A stretch of DNA of 64,000 nt from NCBI RefSeq assembly GCF_009498035.1, contig NZ_CP034550.1, forward strand, positions 6,386,001 to 6,450,000, read 5' to 3'. Shown here one piece after another: positions 26,856-35,370 of this stretch. The number at the start of each line of letters is the position of its first letter. Positions within the stretch are counted from its first letter, which is position 1. Under the pieces are notes generated by a model. The model had not been told where the DNA came from. It saw only the letters and a program-made list of their open reading frames with translations, and did no database searches. This DNA is from Saccharothrix syringae. Lineage in GTDB: Bacteria > Actinomycetota > Actinomycetes > Mycobacteriales > Pseudonocardiaceae. The position numbers and the translations under genes are program-made.

Positions 26856-26940
26856 GGGTCTCCTCGTGCGGCGGCGAACGGCGGAGTCGGGCCCGGGGTC
26901 GCACGAGACTAGGGAGCCGGCGTCCGTGCGGGTCTTCGGT

Positions 26941-26955
26941 GTTCCGGTGAGTGGA
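26941..26955. promoter_or_regulatory. GTTCC-N7-GGA motif upstream of the esterase gene
   Basis: GTTCCGGTGAGTGGA. Similar sequences occur at 35352-35366 and 37389-37403, each between minus-strand genes. The TTCC-N7-GGA form resembles IclR-family operators, and an IclR gene lies at 30333-31166. Assignment is inference. Confidence 0.45.
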
Positions 26956-26959
26956 CGGG

Positions 26960-27370
26960 TCAGGAGGTCACCTGACGACGGGCGAGCAGCCAGCGGCCGT
27001 CGGCGCCGCGCCGCAGTTCGTCGGTGTAGGAGCCGACGGCGAGGATGCTCGACGGCGTGCCGCCGGACAGGAGCTGGAAGTAGGAGTGCGCCGCGGCGCG
27101 GTCGCCGTCCACGTGGACCTCGTGGTTGGTGATGACGTGCCGGTTGCGGGAGGCAGGACCGGCGTACCCCAGCTCGCGCATCGACTCCAGCCCTTTCAGC
27201 ACGTCCTCGCGGCCCTGCCAGGTCGCCTCGGGCATCCACCACTCCACGTCCTCGGTGCAGAGCGCGCCGATCTCGGGGACGGTGCTCTCGTCGGCCATCC
27301 GGCCGAACTGGTTGAGGAGGGTGACGATGAGCGTCACGTCGTCGGCGGTGCCCTTGCCGTCGGTGCTCAA
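26960..27370 (-). CDS. SnoaL-like/NTF2-fold protein
   Basis: A 136-residue protein with the NTF2-like pattern: an N-terminal helix pair, CTEDVEWWMPEATWQGREDV, then the strand HVITNHEVHVDGDRAAAHSYF and a final GADGRWLLARRQVTS. Family members include polyketide cyclases, limonene epoxide hydrolase, ketosteroid isomerase and aromatic-hydroxylase small subunits. The start is an unusual TTG at 27370 with AGGAGAAGAACTG just before it. It is divergent from the enoyl-CoA hydratase gene. A ring-isomerising or hydrating role is possible but unproved. Confidence 0.78.
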   Translation of the reverse strand: MSTDGKGTADDVTLIVTLLNQFGRMADESTVPEIGALCTEDVEWWMPEATWQGREDVLKGLESMRELGYAGPASRNRHVITNHEVHVDGDRAAAHSYFQLLSGGTPSSILAVGSYTDELRRGADGRWLLARRQVTS

Positions 27371-27440
27371 CAGTTCTTCTCCTTACTCTTGTGTCGGGGT
27401 GGCGATGGTGACCCCGCGCACGCGGCCCCCGCGGTGCTCC

Positions 27441-27455
27441 TCCCGGTGAGCGGGA
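27441..27455. promoter_or_regulatory. TCCCGGTGAGCGGGA inverted repeat
   Basis: Five-base arms TCCCG and CGGGA around GTGAG, between divergent genes (SnoaL-like and enoyl-CoA hydratase). Its core CGGTGAG is shared with the 26941 motif, so it may be a variant of the same operator. Confidence 0.35.
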
Positions 27456-27497
27456 CATCGGGCTCACGTGCCACCGCCGTGCGGCAGCCTCCGGGGC

Positions 27498-28289
27498 GTG
27501 ACGACATCTGCTGACGACGGCCACCTCGACCTGTCGGTGTCCGTGCGGGACGGCATCGCGCTGCTGGAGATGCGCCGCCCACCCGCCAACCACTTCGACG
27601 AACGGCTCGTCGGCGGGATCGTCGATGCGGCTCTCGCCCTCGACGACGACCCCGCCTGCCGGGTGATCGTGCTGGCCTCGCAGGGCAAGCACTTCTGCGC
27701 GGGCGCGGACTTCGGCGACGGCGGGGGCTTCGACCGGGACCGGGTGGCGGTGTCCGAACGCCTGTACCGCCGGGCCGCTCGACTGTTCGACGTGCGCACG
27801 CCGATCATCGCCGCGGTGCAGGGCGCGGCGGTGGGCGGCGGGCTGGGCCTGGCGTGCGCGGCGGACTTCCGGGTCGCCGAGGCGTCGTCGCGGTTCGTGG
27901 CCAACTTCGCGCTGCTGGGCTTCCACCAGGGCTTCGGCCTGAGCGTGACGCTGCCGGACCTGGTGGGCCGCCGGGCCGCGGCCGACCTGCTGCTGACCGG
28001 TCGGCGGGTGGGTGGTGAGGAGGCCCTCCGCATCGGACTGGCCGACCGGCTCGCCGAACCCGGCCGGGTGCGTGAGACCGCGCTGGCGTGGGCTCGGGAG
28101 ATCGCGGCGGCGGCGCCGCTGGCGGTGCGGTCGATCCGGGCGACGCTGCGGGCTGACCTGCCCGACCGAGTCCGTCAGGCGCTGGAGCACGAACTGGTCG
28201 AGCAGGCCCGGCTGTGGCGGACCGCCGACTGCGCCGAGGGCATCGCGGCGAGCCTGGAGCGGCGTGCACCGGTGTTCCGCGGCGAGTGA
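27498..28289 (+). CDS. Enoyl-CoA hydratase/isomerase family protein
   Basis: A 263-residue crotonase-fold protein. The CoA/oxyanion motifs are KHFCAGADFGDG and AAVQGAAVGGGLGLACAADF. The hydratase Glu positions are not well conserved: the region where many have E reads FALLGFHQGFG, so isomerase, hydrolase or other crotonase chemistry cannot be excluded. GTG 27498 is close to CCGGGG; an upstream TTG-type start adds ten residues. It is one of few plus-strand genes in the catabolic region and ends at a strong terminator. Confidence 0.83.
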   Translation: MTTSADDGHLDLSVSVRDGIALLEMRRPPANHFDERLVGGIVDAALALDDDPACRVIVLASQGKHFCAGADFGDGGGFDRDRVAVSERLYRRAARLFDVRTPIIAAVQGAAVGGGLGLACAADFRVAEASSRFVANFALLGFHQGFGLSVTLPDLVGRRAAADLLLTGRRVGGEEALRIGLADRLAEPGRVRETALAWAREIAAAAPLAVRSIRATLRADLPDRVRQALEHELVEQARLWRTADCAEGIAASLERRAPVFRGE

Positions 28290-28293
28290 GAAC

Positions 28294-28322
28294 GGGGCGT
28301 CGCCGGTGCCCGGCGACGCCCC
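28294..28322. terminator. Perfect 12-bp stem hairpin between convergent genes
   Basis: Arms GGGGCGTCGCCG (28294-28305) and CGGCGACGCCCC (28311-28322) enclose a 5-base loop. It lies between the plus-strand hydratase stop and the minus-strand monooxygenase stop and could end transcription from both sides. No T-run follows, which is common in GC-rich actinobacteria. Confidence 0.8.
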
Positions 28323-28330
28323 GGGGCATG

Positions 28331-30286
28331 TCATGCCCGCACGGTGGGCGTGAACGCGTAGTCCCGCGGCTCGGGGGCGCGCAGCATGGTCCAGTAGTCG
28401 ACCAGTCGCCACGGGCAGGTCACCCACGCGCGCCCGTTCTTGTTGCGGTAGTAGCCGTTGGCGGTGCCGCCGTGCTGCCACACGGTCTTGTCCAGCGACT
28501 CGTCCACGCGGCGGTTGTAGTCGTCGGTGGCCTCGGGGGTCGGCTCCATCGCGGCGAGGTCGTTCTCCACCAGGTACTGCAGGCTCTCCACGACGTAGTG
28601 GACGTGCTCTTCGCTGGTGATGTTGTGCCCGCCGCCGTGGTTGGGCGCGGCGTTGGGGCCGGCGGTGACGAAGAGGTTGGGGAAGCCGGGGACGGTGATG
28701 CCGAGGTAGGCGCGCGGGTCCTGGTCGGCCCACGCCTCGGACAGCTTCAGCCCGTCGCGGCCGACGACGTCGAGGAAGCCCAGGTACTCCAGCTTGAAGC
28801 CGGTGGCCCAGATGATGACGTCGGCCTCGATGAACTCGCCCTCGGTGGTGATCACCCCGTCGGGGCGGATCTCGCGGAACGCGGCGCGGTGCACGGTGAC
28901 GTGGTCGCGCTTGACCGCCTCGAAGAAGCCGGGGTCCTTGACGATGCGCTTGGCGAACGGCGGGAAGTCCGGGGTCAGCTTCTCCTTGAGGGCCGGGCGG
29001 TCGGCGAAGGAGCGCTCCAGGTGGTCCAGGCAGACCTGCATGACCGCGTCGTTGGCCGGGGACGCCGAGACGTGGGTGGCATACCAGTCCTCGTCGATGC
29101 GGGCGATCGGCCAGCCCTTGTCGGCGGCCCACCAGTAGGACTTGAGCCGGAACCACTGGTGGTAGTAGGGGATGTTCTCCAGGGCCCACCGCGCGCCCTC
29201 GGGGACGTCGGCGGCGACAGCGCGCTCGGGGATGACCCAGTGGGGCTGACGGGCGACGACGTGGAGCGCCTCGACCTGGTCGACCGCGGCGGCCACGACC
29301 TGCACGGAGGTGCAGCCGGCACCGAGAACGACGACCTTCTTGCCGGTCAGGTCGACCTCGGACCGCCACTGCGCGGTGTGCATGGTCTGTCCTCGAAAGG
29401 TCTCCGCCCCCGGGACGTCGGGGATCGAGGCGGCGTTGAGCACACCGGTGGCGGTGACCACGGCGTTGGCGCGGTGGGTGCGCGTCACGCCGTCCGCCCC
29501 GCGCACGGTGAGCGTCCACGCCCGGTCGGCCTCGTCCCAGGTGCAGCCGAGCACTTCGGTGGAGAAGGAGATGTTGCGGTGCAGGTCGTACTTGCGGGCC
29601 ACGCCGCGCAGGTACTCCAGGTACTCGGGCCCGGTCGGGTAGTACTTCGACCAGGTCGGGTTCAGCTCGAACGAGTACGAGTAGAAGTGGCTGGGGGTGT
29701 CGACCGCCGCGCCGGGGTAGGTGTTGCGCGACCAGGTGCCACCGAGGTCGTCGCTCTTCTCGAACACGTGGTAGCGGAAACCGGCCTCGCCGAGTTTGAT
29801 CGCGGCGTTGAGGCCGATCATGCCGGAGCCGATGACGGCGACGGTGAAGTCCTCCGGCGGGCGGCGGGTGGTGGGCACCACGCGGCGGGCGGGTTCGAAC
29901 CCGCCCTGCTCGCGCAGGTGGGCCACGTACTCGGCGTCCACCGTGTCGTTGGCGCAGACCCCGGCGAGCCGGCGGAACAGCTCGTCGTCGGGGACGCCCA
30001 GGCGCGGCACGAGCGAGGTGCCCAGCAGGCGGCGGGCGCGGTCGCGGACCTCGGCGGCGATCTCCTCCGGGTACTGGCCCAACCACGCCGCGCCGGCGGC
30101 GGCGCGGTGCCCGGCGAGCTCGGCTTCGAACTCGTCGACGAGCGCGGTGTCCCCGGTCAGGTGCACCAGGGCGGCGAGCAGGGCTCCCGGCTCGGCGGCG
30201 TCGACGGCGGCGGCCAGGGCGTCCGGGTCGACGCCGGTCACGGGCGAGACGACGTAGGTGGGCTGGTCGTGGGTGATCACGGTCAT
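28331..30286 (-). CDS. Baeyer-Villiger monooxygenase, HAPMO-like
   Basis: A 651-residue FAD/NADPH monooxygenase. After about 140 extra N-terminal residues comes the FAD Rossmann VAVIGSGMIGLNAAIKLGEAG, then the Baeyer-Villiger fingerprint FRGQTMHTAQW (F-x-G-x3-H-x3-W) near residue 300, a second Rossmann VVVLGAGCTSVQ and IIWATGFKLEYLGFLD. The N-terminal extension and length match 4-hydroxyacetophenone monooxygenase-type enzymes better than the 540-residue PAMO/CHMO type. These enzymes insert oxygen next to a ketone to form an ester or lactone. Nearby esterases and the SMP-30 protein could hydrolyse the product. The ATG is at 30286. Confidence 0.9.
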   Translation of the reverse strand: MTVITHDQPTYVVSPVTGVDPDALAAAVDAAEPGALLAALVHLTGDTALVDEFEAELAGHRAAAGAAWLGQYPEEIAAEVRDRARRLLGTSLVPRLGVPDDELFRRLAGVCANDTVDAEYVAHLREQGGFEPARRVVPTTRRPPEDFTVAVIGSGMIGLNAAIKLGEAGFRYHVFEKSDDLGGTWSRNTYPGAAVDTPSHFYSYSFELNPTWSKYYPTGPEYLEYLRGVARKYDLHRNISFSTEVLGCTWDEADRAWTLTVRGADGVTRTHRANAVVTATGVLNAASIPDVPGAETFRGQTMHTAQWRSEVDLTGKKVVVLGAGCTSVQVVAAAVDQVEALHVVARQPHWVIPERAVAADVPEGARWALENIPYYHQWFRLKSYWWAADKGWPIARIDEDWYATHVSASPANDAVMQVCLDHLERSFADRPALKEKLTPDFPPFAKRIVKDPGFFEAVKRDHVTVHRAAFREIRPDGVITTEGEFIEADVIIWATGFKLEYLGFLDVVGRDGLKLSEAWADQDPRAYLGITVPGFPNLFVTAGPNAAPNHGGGHNITSEEHVHYVVESLQYLVENDLAAMEPTPEATDDYNRRVDESLDKTVWQHGGTANGYYRNKNGRAWVTCPWRLVDYWTMLRAPEPRDYAFTPTVRA

Positions 30287-30332
30287 CGGGACACCGGTTC
30301 CTCGTGGTGGATCGAAGCGACGGGTGCGCGGT

Positions 30333-31166
30333 TCAACCGCGGGCGACGGCGGTCAGCGCGTCGGCGAGCGGCAGGGCCGCGTGGACGGGGCGGGTGGGCC
30401 GCCCGCGCAGGCGGGTCACGCCGAAGGCGGCGTACCAGATGTCGGTGGCGGCCCGGCGCACGGCGGCGACGGCCCGGTCGACGGGGACGGCGGTCGCGGG
30501 TCCGCACAGCGACAGGGCCGCGGACAGCCCGTCCTCGGACGGGCCGATGGCGGCGGCGACCGCCGTGACGCCGGCGGAGCAGCCTTCGGCGTCCACGGCG
30601 ACGCCGTCGCGGTCGCGGACCCGGTCGATCTCGCGTCGCAGGTCGGCTTCGGTGCGGACCCCGCCGGGCGTGGCGGGCGGGGGGTAGGATAGGGCGGGCC
30701 AGTCGGCGTCGTCGAGCTGGGCGAGCAGGGCGCGGCCCGCGGCCGAGTGCACGGCGGGTTGCCGGGCTCCCAGCCGCCAGCCCTCGCCCTTCTCCGGCCA
30801 GCCGCCGATGCGCTCCAGGTGCAGCACGTCGCCCGACTGCAGGGCGCTGAGGTGGACGGTCAACCCGGTCGAGCGGTGCAGGGCGTGCATGTGGGGCAGG
30901 GCGGCCTGGTGCACGCCGTCGCGGCGCACGACCTGGGACCCCAGCTCGAACATGCGGATGCCCAACGCGTATTCGAAGCCCCGGCGCTCGATCCAACCGA
31001 GGTCGACCAGGCGACCCAGGATGCGGTGCGCCGACGAGCGGGGCAGTCCCGCGCGCCGGGAGACCTCGGCCAGGGTGAACCGGTGGCCGCCGTCGAAGAC
31101 CTGGAGCAGGGAGGCCACCCGGTCGATCATCGCGGTGGGCGCGTCGTTGCTCCGGGCCGTCGTCAT
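30333..31166 (-). CDS. IclR-family transcriptional regulator
   Basis: A 277-residue regulator. The winged helix reads VASLLQVFDGGHRFTLAEVSRRAGLPRSSAHRILGRLVDLGWIERRG, followed by the GAF-like effector domain typical of IclR proteins. ATG 31166 is preceded by GGGAGGTGCCG. Its gene lies immediately upstream of the Baeyer-Villiger gene on the same strand. A palindrome at 31201-31217 in its own leader suggests autoregulation. IclR proteins bind TTCC-N7-GGA-like sites, of which several are scattered through this cluster. Confidence 0.9.
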   Translation of the reverse strand: MTTARSNDAPTAMIDRVASLLQVFDGGHRFTLAEVSRRAGLPRSSAHRILGRLVDLGWIERRGFEYALGIRMFELGSQVVRRDGVHQAALPHMHALHRSTGLTVHLSALQSGDVLHLERIGGWPEKGEGWRLGARQPAVHSAAGRALLAQLDDADWPALSYPPPATPGGVRTEADLRREIDRVRDRDGVAVDAEGCSAGVTAVAAAIGPSEDGLSAALSLCGPATAVPVDRAVAAVRRAATDIWYAAFGVTRLRGRPTRPVHAALPLADALTAVARG

Positions 31167-31200
31167 CGGCACCTCCCGGCGACATCGCCTTCTTGCACAA

Positions 31201-31217
31201 TCTGCCGATATGGCAGA
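31201..31217. promoter_or_regulatory. TCTGCCGATATGGCAGA inverted repeat
   Basis: Arms TCTGCC and GGCAGA around GATAT, in the 174-bp space between the divergent IclR and TetR genes. It is 35 bases before the IclR start, a position that suits repression of the IclR gene. Confidence 0.55.
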
Positions 31218-31340
31218 AACTGACAGGTGTGAGCCTAGCCGCACCTGGTCATCGTGTAAACAAATCGTGTCCAATTTCCGCATACGATCCTGCATCCATT
31301 AATGTTTTCGCAGGTACAGGGCTTGTGAAGAGGTGCCGTC

Positions 31341-31940
31341 GTGGCCAAGGGTGAGCGCCCGACGCTGACCGAGCGGCGTGCCGAGGAGCTGCGCACCGCG
31401 ATCGCCCGCACCGCGATGGAGATCTTCGTGGCCGACGGCGACACCTCGGCGAAGGTCGAGCGCATCGCCGAGGCCGCCGGCGTCTCCCCGCGCACCTTCC
31501 ACCGCCACTTCCCCGTCAAGGAGGACGTGGTGCGCCCGCTGTTCCGCGCCACCTCCGAGGCCGTCGCGGACGCCCTGCGGGACGTCCCCGACACCACCGA
31601 CCCGGTCGAGGCACTCGTCGCGGCCTGGACCGCCGCCATGCCCGGCGGCCGGATCAGCGAGTTCGACCGGCGCTTCCTCACCCTGATGGTGACCACCCCG
31701 GAGTACCGACTGCGCTGGCAGGAGGCCGACGAGGAGCTGTGCGAGGTGATCGCCGGGTACCTCGACCGGCGCCTGCCGGCGGGCGGGCACCCGCTGCACC
31801 GCACGCTGCCCGCCTACCTGGTCGTGCACGCCACCCGGCACGTCTTCGAGCACTGGATCACGTCCGGCTCCGACGAGGACCTAGACGCGCTGCTGCGCGA
31901 CGCGCTGCGGATGGTGCTGGCGGGCGCGGCCGTGCGGTGA
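31341..31940 (+). CDS. TetR-family transcriptional regulator
   Basis: A 199-residue regulator with the usual N-terminal helix-turn-helix: RTAIARTAMEIFVADG, then KVERIAEAAGVSPRTFHRHFPVKEDVV. The GTG at 31341 has GAAGAGG eight bases upstream. It is divergent from the IclR gene and convergent with the CaiB-acyl-CoA dehydrogenase operon, ending four bases from it. TetR proteins in such positions often respond to acyl-CoA intermediates, but the ligand is unknown. Confidence 0.88.
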   Translation: MAKGERPTLTERRAEELRTAIARTAMEIFVADGDTSAKVERIAEAAGVSPRTFHRHFPVKEDVVRPLFRATSEAVADALRDVPDTTDPVEALVAAWTAAMPGGRISEFDRRFLTLMVTTPEYRLRWQEADEELCEVIAGYLDRRLPAGGHPLHRTLPAYLVVHATRHVFEHWITSGSDEDLDALLRDALRMVLAGAAVR

Positions 31941-31944
31941 ACCC

Positions 31945-33135
31945 TCAGCCGAGCGCCCCGCACTCGCGCAGCGCCGCGAGGTCCTCGGCCCGGTAGCCAT
32001 GGGCGGCCAGGACGCGTTCGGTGTCCGTCCCCCGGGCGGCGGGGGCGCGGGGTGGCACCGAGGCCGAGCGGCCGAGCTTGATCGGCACGCCGATCCCCCG
32101 GTAATCGCCGTCGGAGACCACCATCCCCCGGTGCCGCACCTGCGGCGCGGCCAGCGCGGCGGCGACGTCGTTGACCGGGCTCGCGGGAACCCCTCGCGCT
32201 CGCAGCGCCTCGGCCAGCTCGCCGGCGTCCCGGGCGCGGAACAGCGGTTCGAGCAGGGCCAGCAGCTCGGCACGGTGCCCGACCCGGTCCCGGTTGCGCA
32301 GGAACCGCGCGTCACCGGCCAGGTCGGGCCGACCCAGCACGTCAGTGAGCGCGGCGAAGTGGGCGTCGCTGGCCGCCGCCACGAACAGGCTGCCGCCGCG
32401 GGCGGTGTGGAACACCTGGTAGGGCGCGACGGTCGGGTGCGCGGCCCCGGTGCGCACCGGCACGGCCCCGGACGCGAGGTGGGCGGCGGAGTGCGGGTGC
32501 ATCAGCGACACCACGGCGTCGACCAGCGTGATGTCCACCAGCTGTCCGCGGCCGCTGACCGCCCGCTCGGTCAGGGCCAGCAGGACGCCGGCGAACGCCT
32601 GGTGCGCGGCGGTGATGTCCACGATCGGCACGCCGACGCGCAGCGGGTCGCCGTCCGGTTCGCCGTTGACGCTCATCAGCCCGCCGTGGGCCTGGAGCAC
32701 CGCGTCGTAGCCCGGTTCCCCGCCCAGCGGGCCGTCCACTCCGTAGCCGGTGATGCGGCAGTACACCAGGCGCGGGAACCGCGCGGCCAGCCGCGACTCG
32801 TAGCCCAGGCCCCAGCGGTCCATGGTCCCGGCCTTGAAGTTCTCCACGACCACGTCCGCGCCGGCGATGAGGTCGAGCACCACCTCACGGGCCCGCTCGA
32901 CCTTGAGGTCGAGCACGATGTTGGCCTTGTTGCGGTTGAGCCCCTGGTAGTAGGCGCTGGTGGTCTGCTCCTCGTCCACGAACGGCGGTCCCCAGCGGCG
33001 GGTCTCGTCACCCGCCGGGGGTTCGACCTTGACCACCTCGGCACCGTGGTCGGCGAGCATCTGCGTGCACAGCGGCCCGGCCAGCACCCGGCTCAGGTCC
33101 AGCACCTTCAGGCCGCGCAGCGCTCCCCCGCTCAT
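31945..33135 (-). CDS. CaiB/BaiF family III CoA transferase
   Basis: A 396-residue CoA transferase. The start LKVLDLSRVLAGPLCTQMLADHGAEVVKVE is typical, and the catalytic Asp is in EPGYDAVLQAHGGLMS (near residue 168). Class III transferases move CoA from a donor such as succinyl-CoA to an organic acid. ATG 33135 overlaps the upstream acyl-CoA dehydrogenase stop by 4 bases. In this operon it would activate a carboxylic acid for the two dehydrogenases and the enoyl-CoA hydratase. Confidence 0.9.
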   Translation of the reverse strand: MSGGALRGLKVLDLSRVLAGPLCTQMLADHGAEVVKVEPPAGDETRRWGPPFVDEEQTTSAYYQGLNRNKANIVLDLKVERAREVVLDLIAGADVVVENFKAGTMDRWGLGYESRLAARFPRLVYCRITGYGVDGPLGGEPGYDAVLQAHGGLMSVNGEPDGDPLRVGVPIVDITAAHQAFAGVLLALTERAVSGRGQLVDITLVDAVVSLMHPHSAAHLASGAVPVRTGAAHPTVAPYQVFHTARGGSLFVAAASDAHFAALTDVLGRPDLAGDARFLRNRDRVGHRAELLALLEPLFRARDAGELAEALRARGVPASPVNDVAAALAAPQVRHRGMVVSDGDYRGIGVPIKLGRSASVPPRAPAARGTDTERVLAAHGYRAEDLAALRECGALG

Positions 33136-34145
33136 CGAGCGCCCCCGCTGACCGTCGACCACCACGAGCCTTGCCCCGCCACGGCGGCGGCCAGCCGGTC
33201 CTGCCAGTGGGCCTCGTTGCCGAACTCCTCTCGCCACGACCACAGCCGCGTGGTCGCCGCACCGAGGTGGTGCTCGGCGGAGTAGCCGAGCGCACCGTGC
33301 AGTTGGTGGCCGATCGTGGCGACGACGTGCGCTCCGGCCGACGTGGTGGCCTTGGCGGCGGCCACGGCGACCTCGGCCCGGTCGTGCGCCTCGACCGCGA
33401 GCAGTGCGGCGTCGGCGCTGATCCGCATGGCGGTGACCTCCGCCGCGAGCGCGGCCAGGTGCTGCTGCACGGCCTGGAAGCGGGCCAGTGGGCGGCCGAA
33501 CTGCTCGCGTTCGGCGACGTACCGCCGGGCGGACACCAACACCGCGCGTGCCGCGCCCGCCAGCTGCACCGACCGCGCCAGCGCCCCTCTCAGCCGCAGC
33601 TCGTCGGCGTCGATCCCGACCGGTGCGGAGGCGACGGCCTCGACGTCGTCGAGCACCGCGGTGTCACGCGGTTCCCCGGCGAGGTTCTCCGCCTGCTCGA
33701 CCTCGCCGACCGGCAGCACGGCCACGAACAGGTCGTCACCGTCCCGGGCGAGGGTGACGACGTGGTCGGCGTGCCGCGCCCACGGCACGGCCGCCCGACC
33801 CGACAGCCGCAGCCTACCGCCGCGCCGGTGCGCCCCGACCTCGTCGACCGCGGCCACGACCAGACCACCGGGCACGTCCAGACCGGCGCGGGCCAGCAGC
33901 CACCCGGCCAGGAACGCCGACTCGGCGACCGGCGCCCCGGCGGTGTGGAAGGCGACGAGGTCGACCACGACCGCGAGGTCGCGCAGTCCCCCGCCGCTGC
34001 CGCCGAGCTCCTCGGGCACGCCCAGCAGGTGGAAGCCGGTGTCGGCCAGGTCCCTCCACAGCGCGGCGTCGAAACCACCCGTCGCGCGTCCCTGGAGGAT
34101 CGCGCCCACGGCGGCGCGGATCTCCTCGTGCAGCTCGTCGTTCAC
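33132..34145 (-). CDS. Acyl-CoA dehydrogenase subunit (short)
   Basis: A 337-residue acyl-CoA dehydrogenase, shorter than the usual 380-400. It keeps WRDLADTGFHLLGVPEELGGSG and the C-terminal helical part with RRYVAEREQFGRPLARFQAVQQHLA and HQLHGALGYSAEHHL. The overlap with a second dehydrogenase gene (stop to start, 4 bases) matches the heteromeric pairs of cholesterol side-chain catabolism (FadE/ChsE type), where two unlike chains form one enzyme. The GTG at 34145 is the start. Whether it binds FAD itself is not clear from sequence. Confidence 0.85.
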   Translation of the reverse strand: MNDELHEEIRAAVGAILQGRATGGFDAALWRDLADTGFHLLGVPEELGGSGGGLRDLAVVVDLVAFHTAGAPVAESAFLAGWLLARAGLDVPGGLVVAAVDEVGAHRRGGRLRLSGRAAVPWARHADHVVTLARDGDDLFVAVLPVGEVEQAENLAGEPRDTAVLDDVEAVASAPVGIDADELRLRGALARSVQLAGAARAVLVSARRYVAEREQFGRPLARFQAVQQHLAALAAEVTAMRISADAALLAVEAHDRAEVAVAAAKATTSAGAHVVATIGHQLHGALGYSAEHHLGAATTRLWSWREEFGNEAHWQDRLAAAVAGQGSWWSTVSGGAR

Positions 34146-35290
34146 CGGACCCCCAGACCGCGGGCCACGACGGACCGCAGGATCTCGTTCGTGCCGCCGC
34201 GCAGGGTGAACGCCGGGGTGTGCGGGACCGCCTCGGCGAGCAGCCCCGCGAGTCCGTCCGCACCCGGTCGGGGTTCGACGCCCGCCACCCGTCGCACGGT
34301 CTCCACGATGTCACCCTCGAAGCGCGAACCGAGGTCCTTGACCAGGGCCGCGGCCACCTCGGGGGATCGGCCCGCCGCCAGCGCCGCGGCCACGGCCAGC
34401 GAGAGCTGCCGCAGCGTCCAGGCGCGGGCGGTAAGCCTTCCGACCTCGCGCGCGGCCACCGGGTCGCTCCCGCGCAGCCCCGACGCCCACGCCTGGAGCA
34501 GCGGTGCGGTGCTGAGGAACCGCTCGGGCCCGGAGCGCTCGTGAGCCAGCTCCGCGACGACCTGCCGCCAGCCCGCGCCCCGCTCGCCCAGCAGCGCGCC
34601 GGCCGGGACGACGGCGTGGTCCAGGACGACCTCGTTGAAGTGGTGCTCGCCGTCGATCGTCGTGATCGGCCGGACGTGCACCGCGGGGTGCGGCAGGTCG
34701 ACCACGAACTGCGACAGGCCGGCGTGCCGGTCACCGGGTGCGCCATCGGTGCGGGCGAGCAGCACGATCGCGTGGGCGAAGTGCGCGCCGGTGGTCCACA
34801 GCTTGGTGCCGGTGATCTCCCAGCCGCCGTCCACCTCACGGGCGCGGGTGCGCACGGCGGCCAGGTCGGAACCCGCGTCCGGCTCGCTCATGCCGATGGC
34901 GAAGAAGCACTCGCCGCGGGCGATGCCCGGCAGGTAGCGCCGCCGCTGCTCCTCGGTGCCGTTGCGCAGGATCGAGGGGGCCATCTGGCGGTCGGCGATC
35001 CAGTGCGCGGCGACCGGCGCACCCGCCACCAGCAGTTCCTCGACCACCGCGAAGCGCTCCAGCGGGGAGCGGTCGTGGCCGTCGTAGCGGGCGGGCAGGG
35101 TCATGCCCAGCCAGCCGCGCGCGCCGAGCCGCCTGCTGAAGGTCGGGTCGGCGGCGGACATCCAGGCGTCGCTGCGCGGCCGGAACGCCCCGGCGGCGCG
35201 CTGGTCGTCGAGGAACTGCCGCACCTCGTCCCGGAGTCGGAGCTCCGCGTCGCCGGGGCGGTGGGCGGCGAGGTCGATCGTGGCTGTCAC
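34142..35290 (-). CDS. Acyl-CoA dehydrogenase subunit (long)
   Basis: A 382-residue acyl-CoA dehydrogenase. It shows FFAIGMSEPDAGSDLAAVRTRA (FAD/substrate motif), GTKLWTTGAHFAHAIVLLARTD and the C-terminal RGGTNEILRSVVARGLG. It is paired by a 4-base overlap with the shorter dehydrogenase gene downstream. The ATG at 35290 lies 37 bases downstream of a perfect ATTGGATCCAAT palindrome. The pair would introduce an alpha-beta double bond into an acyl-CoA with a bulky ring attached, if the steroid analogy holds. Confidence 0.88.
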   Translation of the reverse strand: MTATIDLAAHRPGDAELRLRDEVRQFLDDQRAAGAFRPRSDAWMSAADPTFSRRLGARGWLGMTLPARYDGHDRSPLERFAVVEELLVAGAPVAAHWIADRQMAPSILRNGTEEQRRRYLPGIARGECFFAIGMSEPDAGSDLAAVRTRAREVDGGWEITGTKLWTTGAHFAHAIVLLARTDGAPGDRHAGLSQFVVDLPHPAVHVRPITTIDGEHHFNEVVLDHAVVPAGALLGERGAGWRQVVAELAHERSGPERFLSTAPLLQAWASGLRGSDPVAAREVGRLTARAWTLRQLSLAVAAALAAGRSPEVAAALVKDLGSRFEGDIVETVRRVAGVEPRPGADGLAGLLAEAVPHTPAFTLRGGTNEILRSVVARGLGVR

Positions 35291-35327
35291 CCGGACTCCT
35301 CTCTCGGGGTCCAGGCCAGACTAGAAA

Positions 35328-35339
35328 ATTGGATCCAAT
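35328..35339. promoter_or_regulatory. ATTGGATCCAAT palindrome
   Basis: A perfect 12-bp palindrome, AT-rich against the background, between the GntR stop and the acyl-CoA dehydrogenase start. It resembles FadR-subfamily GntR operators (TTGGATxCAA), and a GntR gene with an FCD domain lies right next to it. Confidence 0.6.
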
Positions 35340-35351
35340 CCTGTATCCGTC

Positions 35352-35366
35352 GTTCCGCTGAGTGGA
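35352..35366. promoter_or_regulatory. GTTCC-N7-GGA motif upstream of the acyl-CoA dehydrogenase operon
   Basis: GTTCCGCTGAGTGGA, near-identical to 26941-26955 and similar to 37389-37403. It contains the inverted repeat TCCGCT/AGTGGA around one base. Confidence 0.5.
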
Positions 35367-35370
35367 CGCC

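Noticed and set aside
25704..30086. A 1,460-residue open frame on the minus strand
   Set aside because: Only its last 383 codons encode a recognisable protein (the esterase at 25704-26855). The rest is the antisense or off-frame shadow of the hydratase and monooxygenase genes and has Arg/Pro-rich composition.
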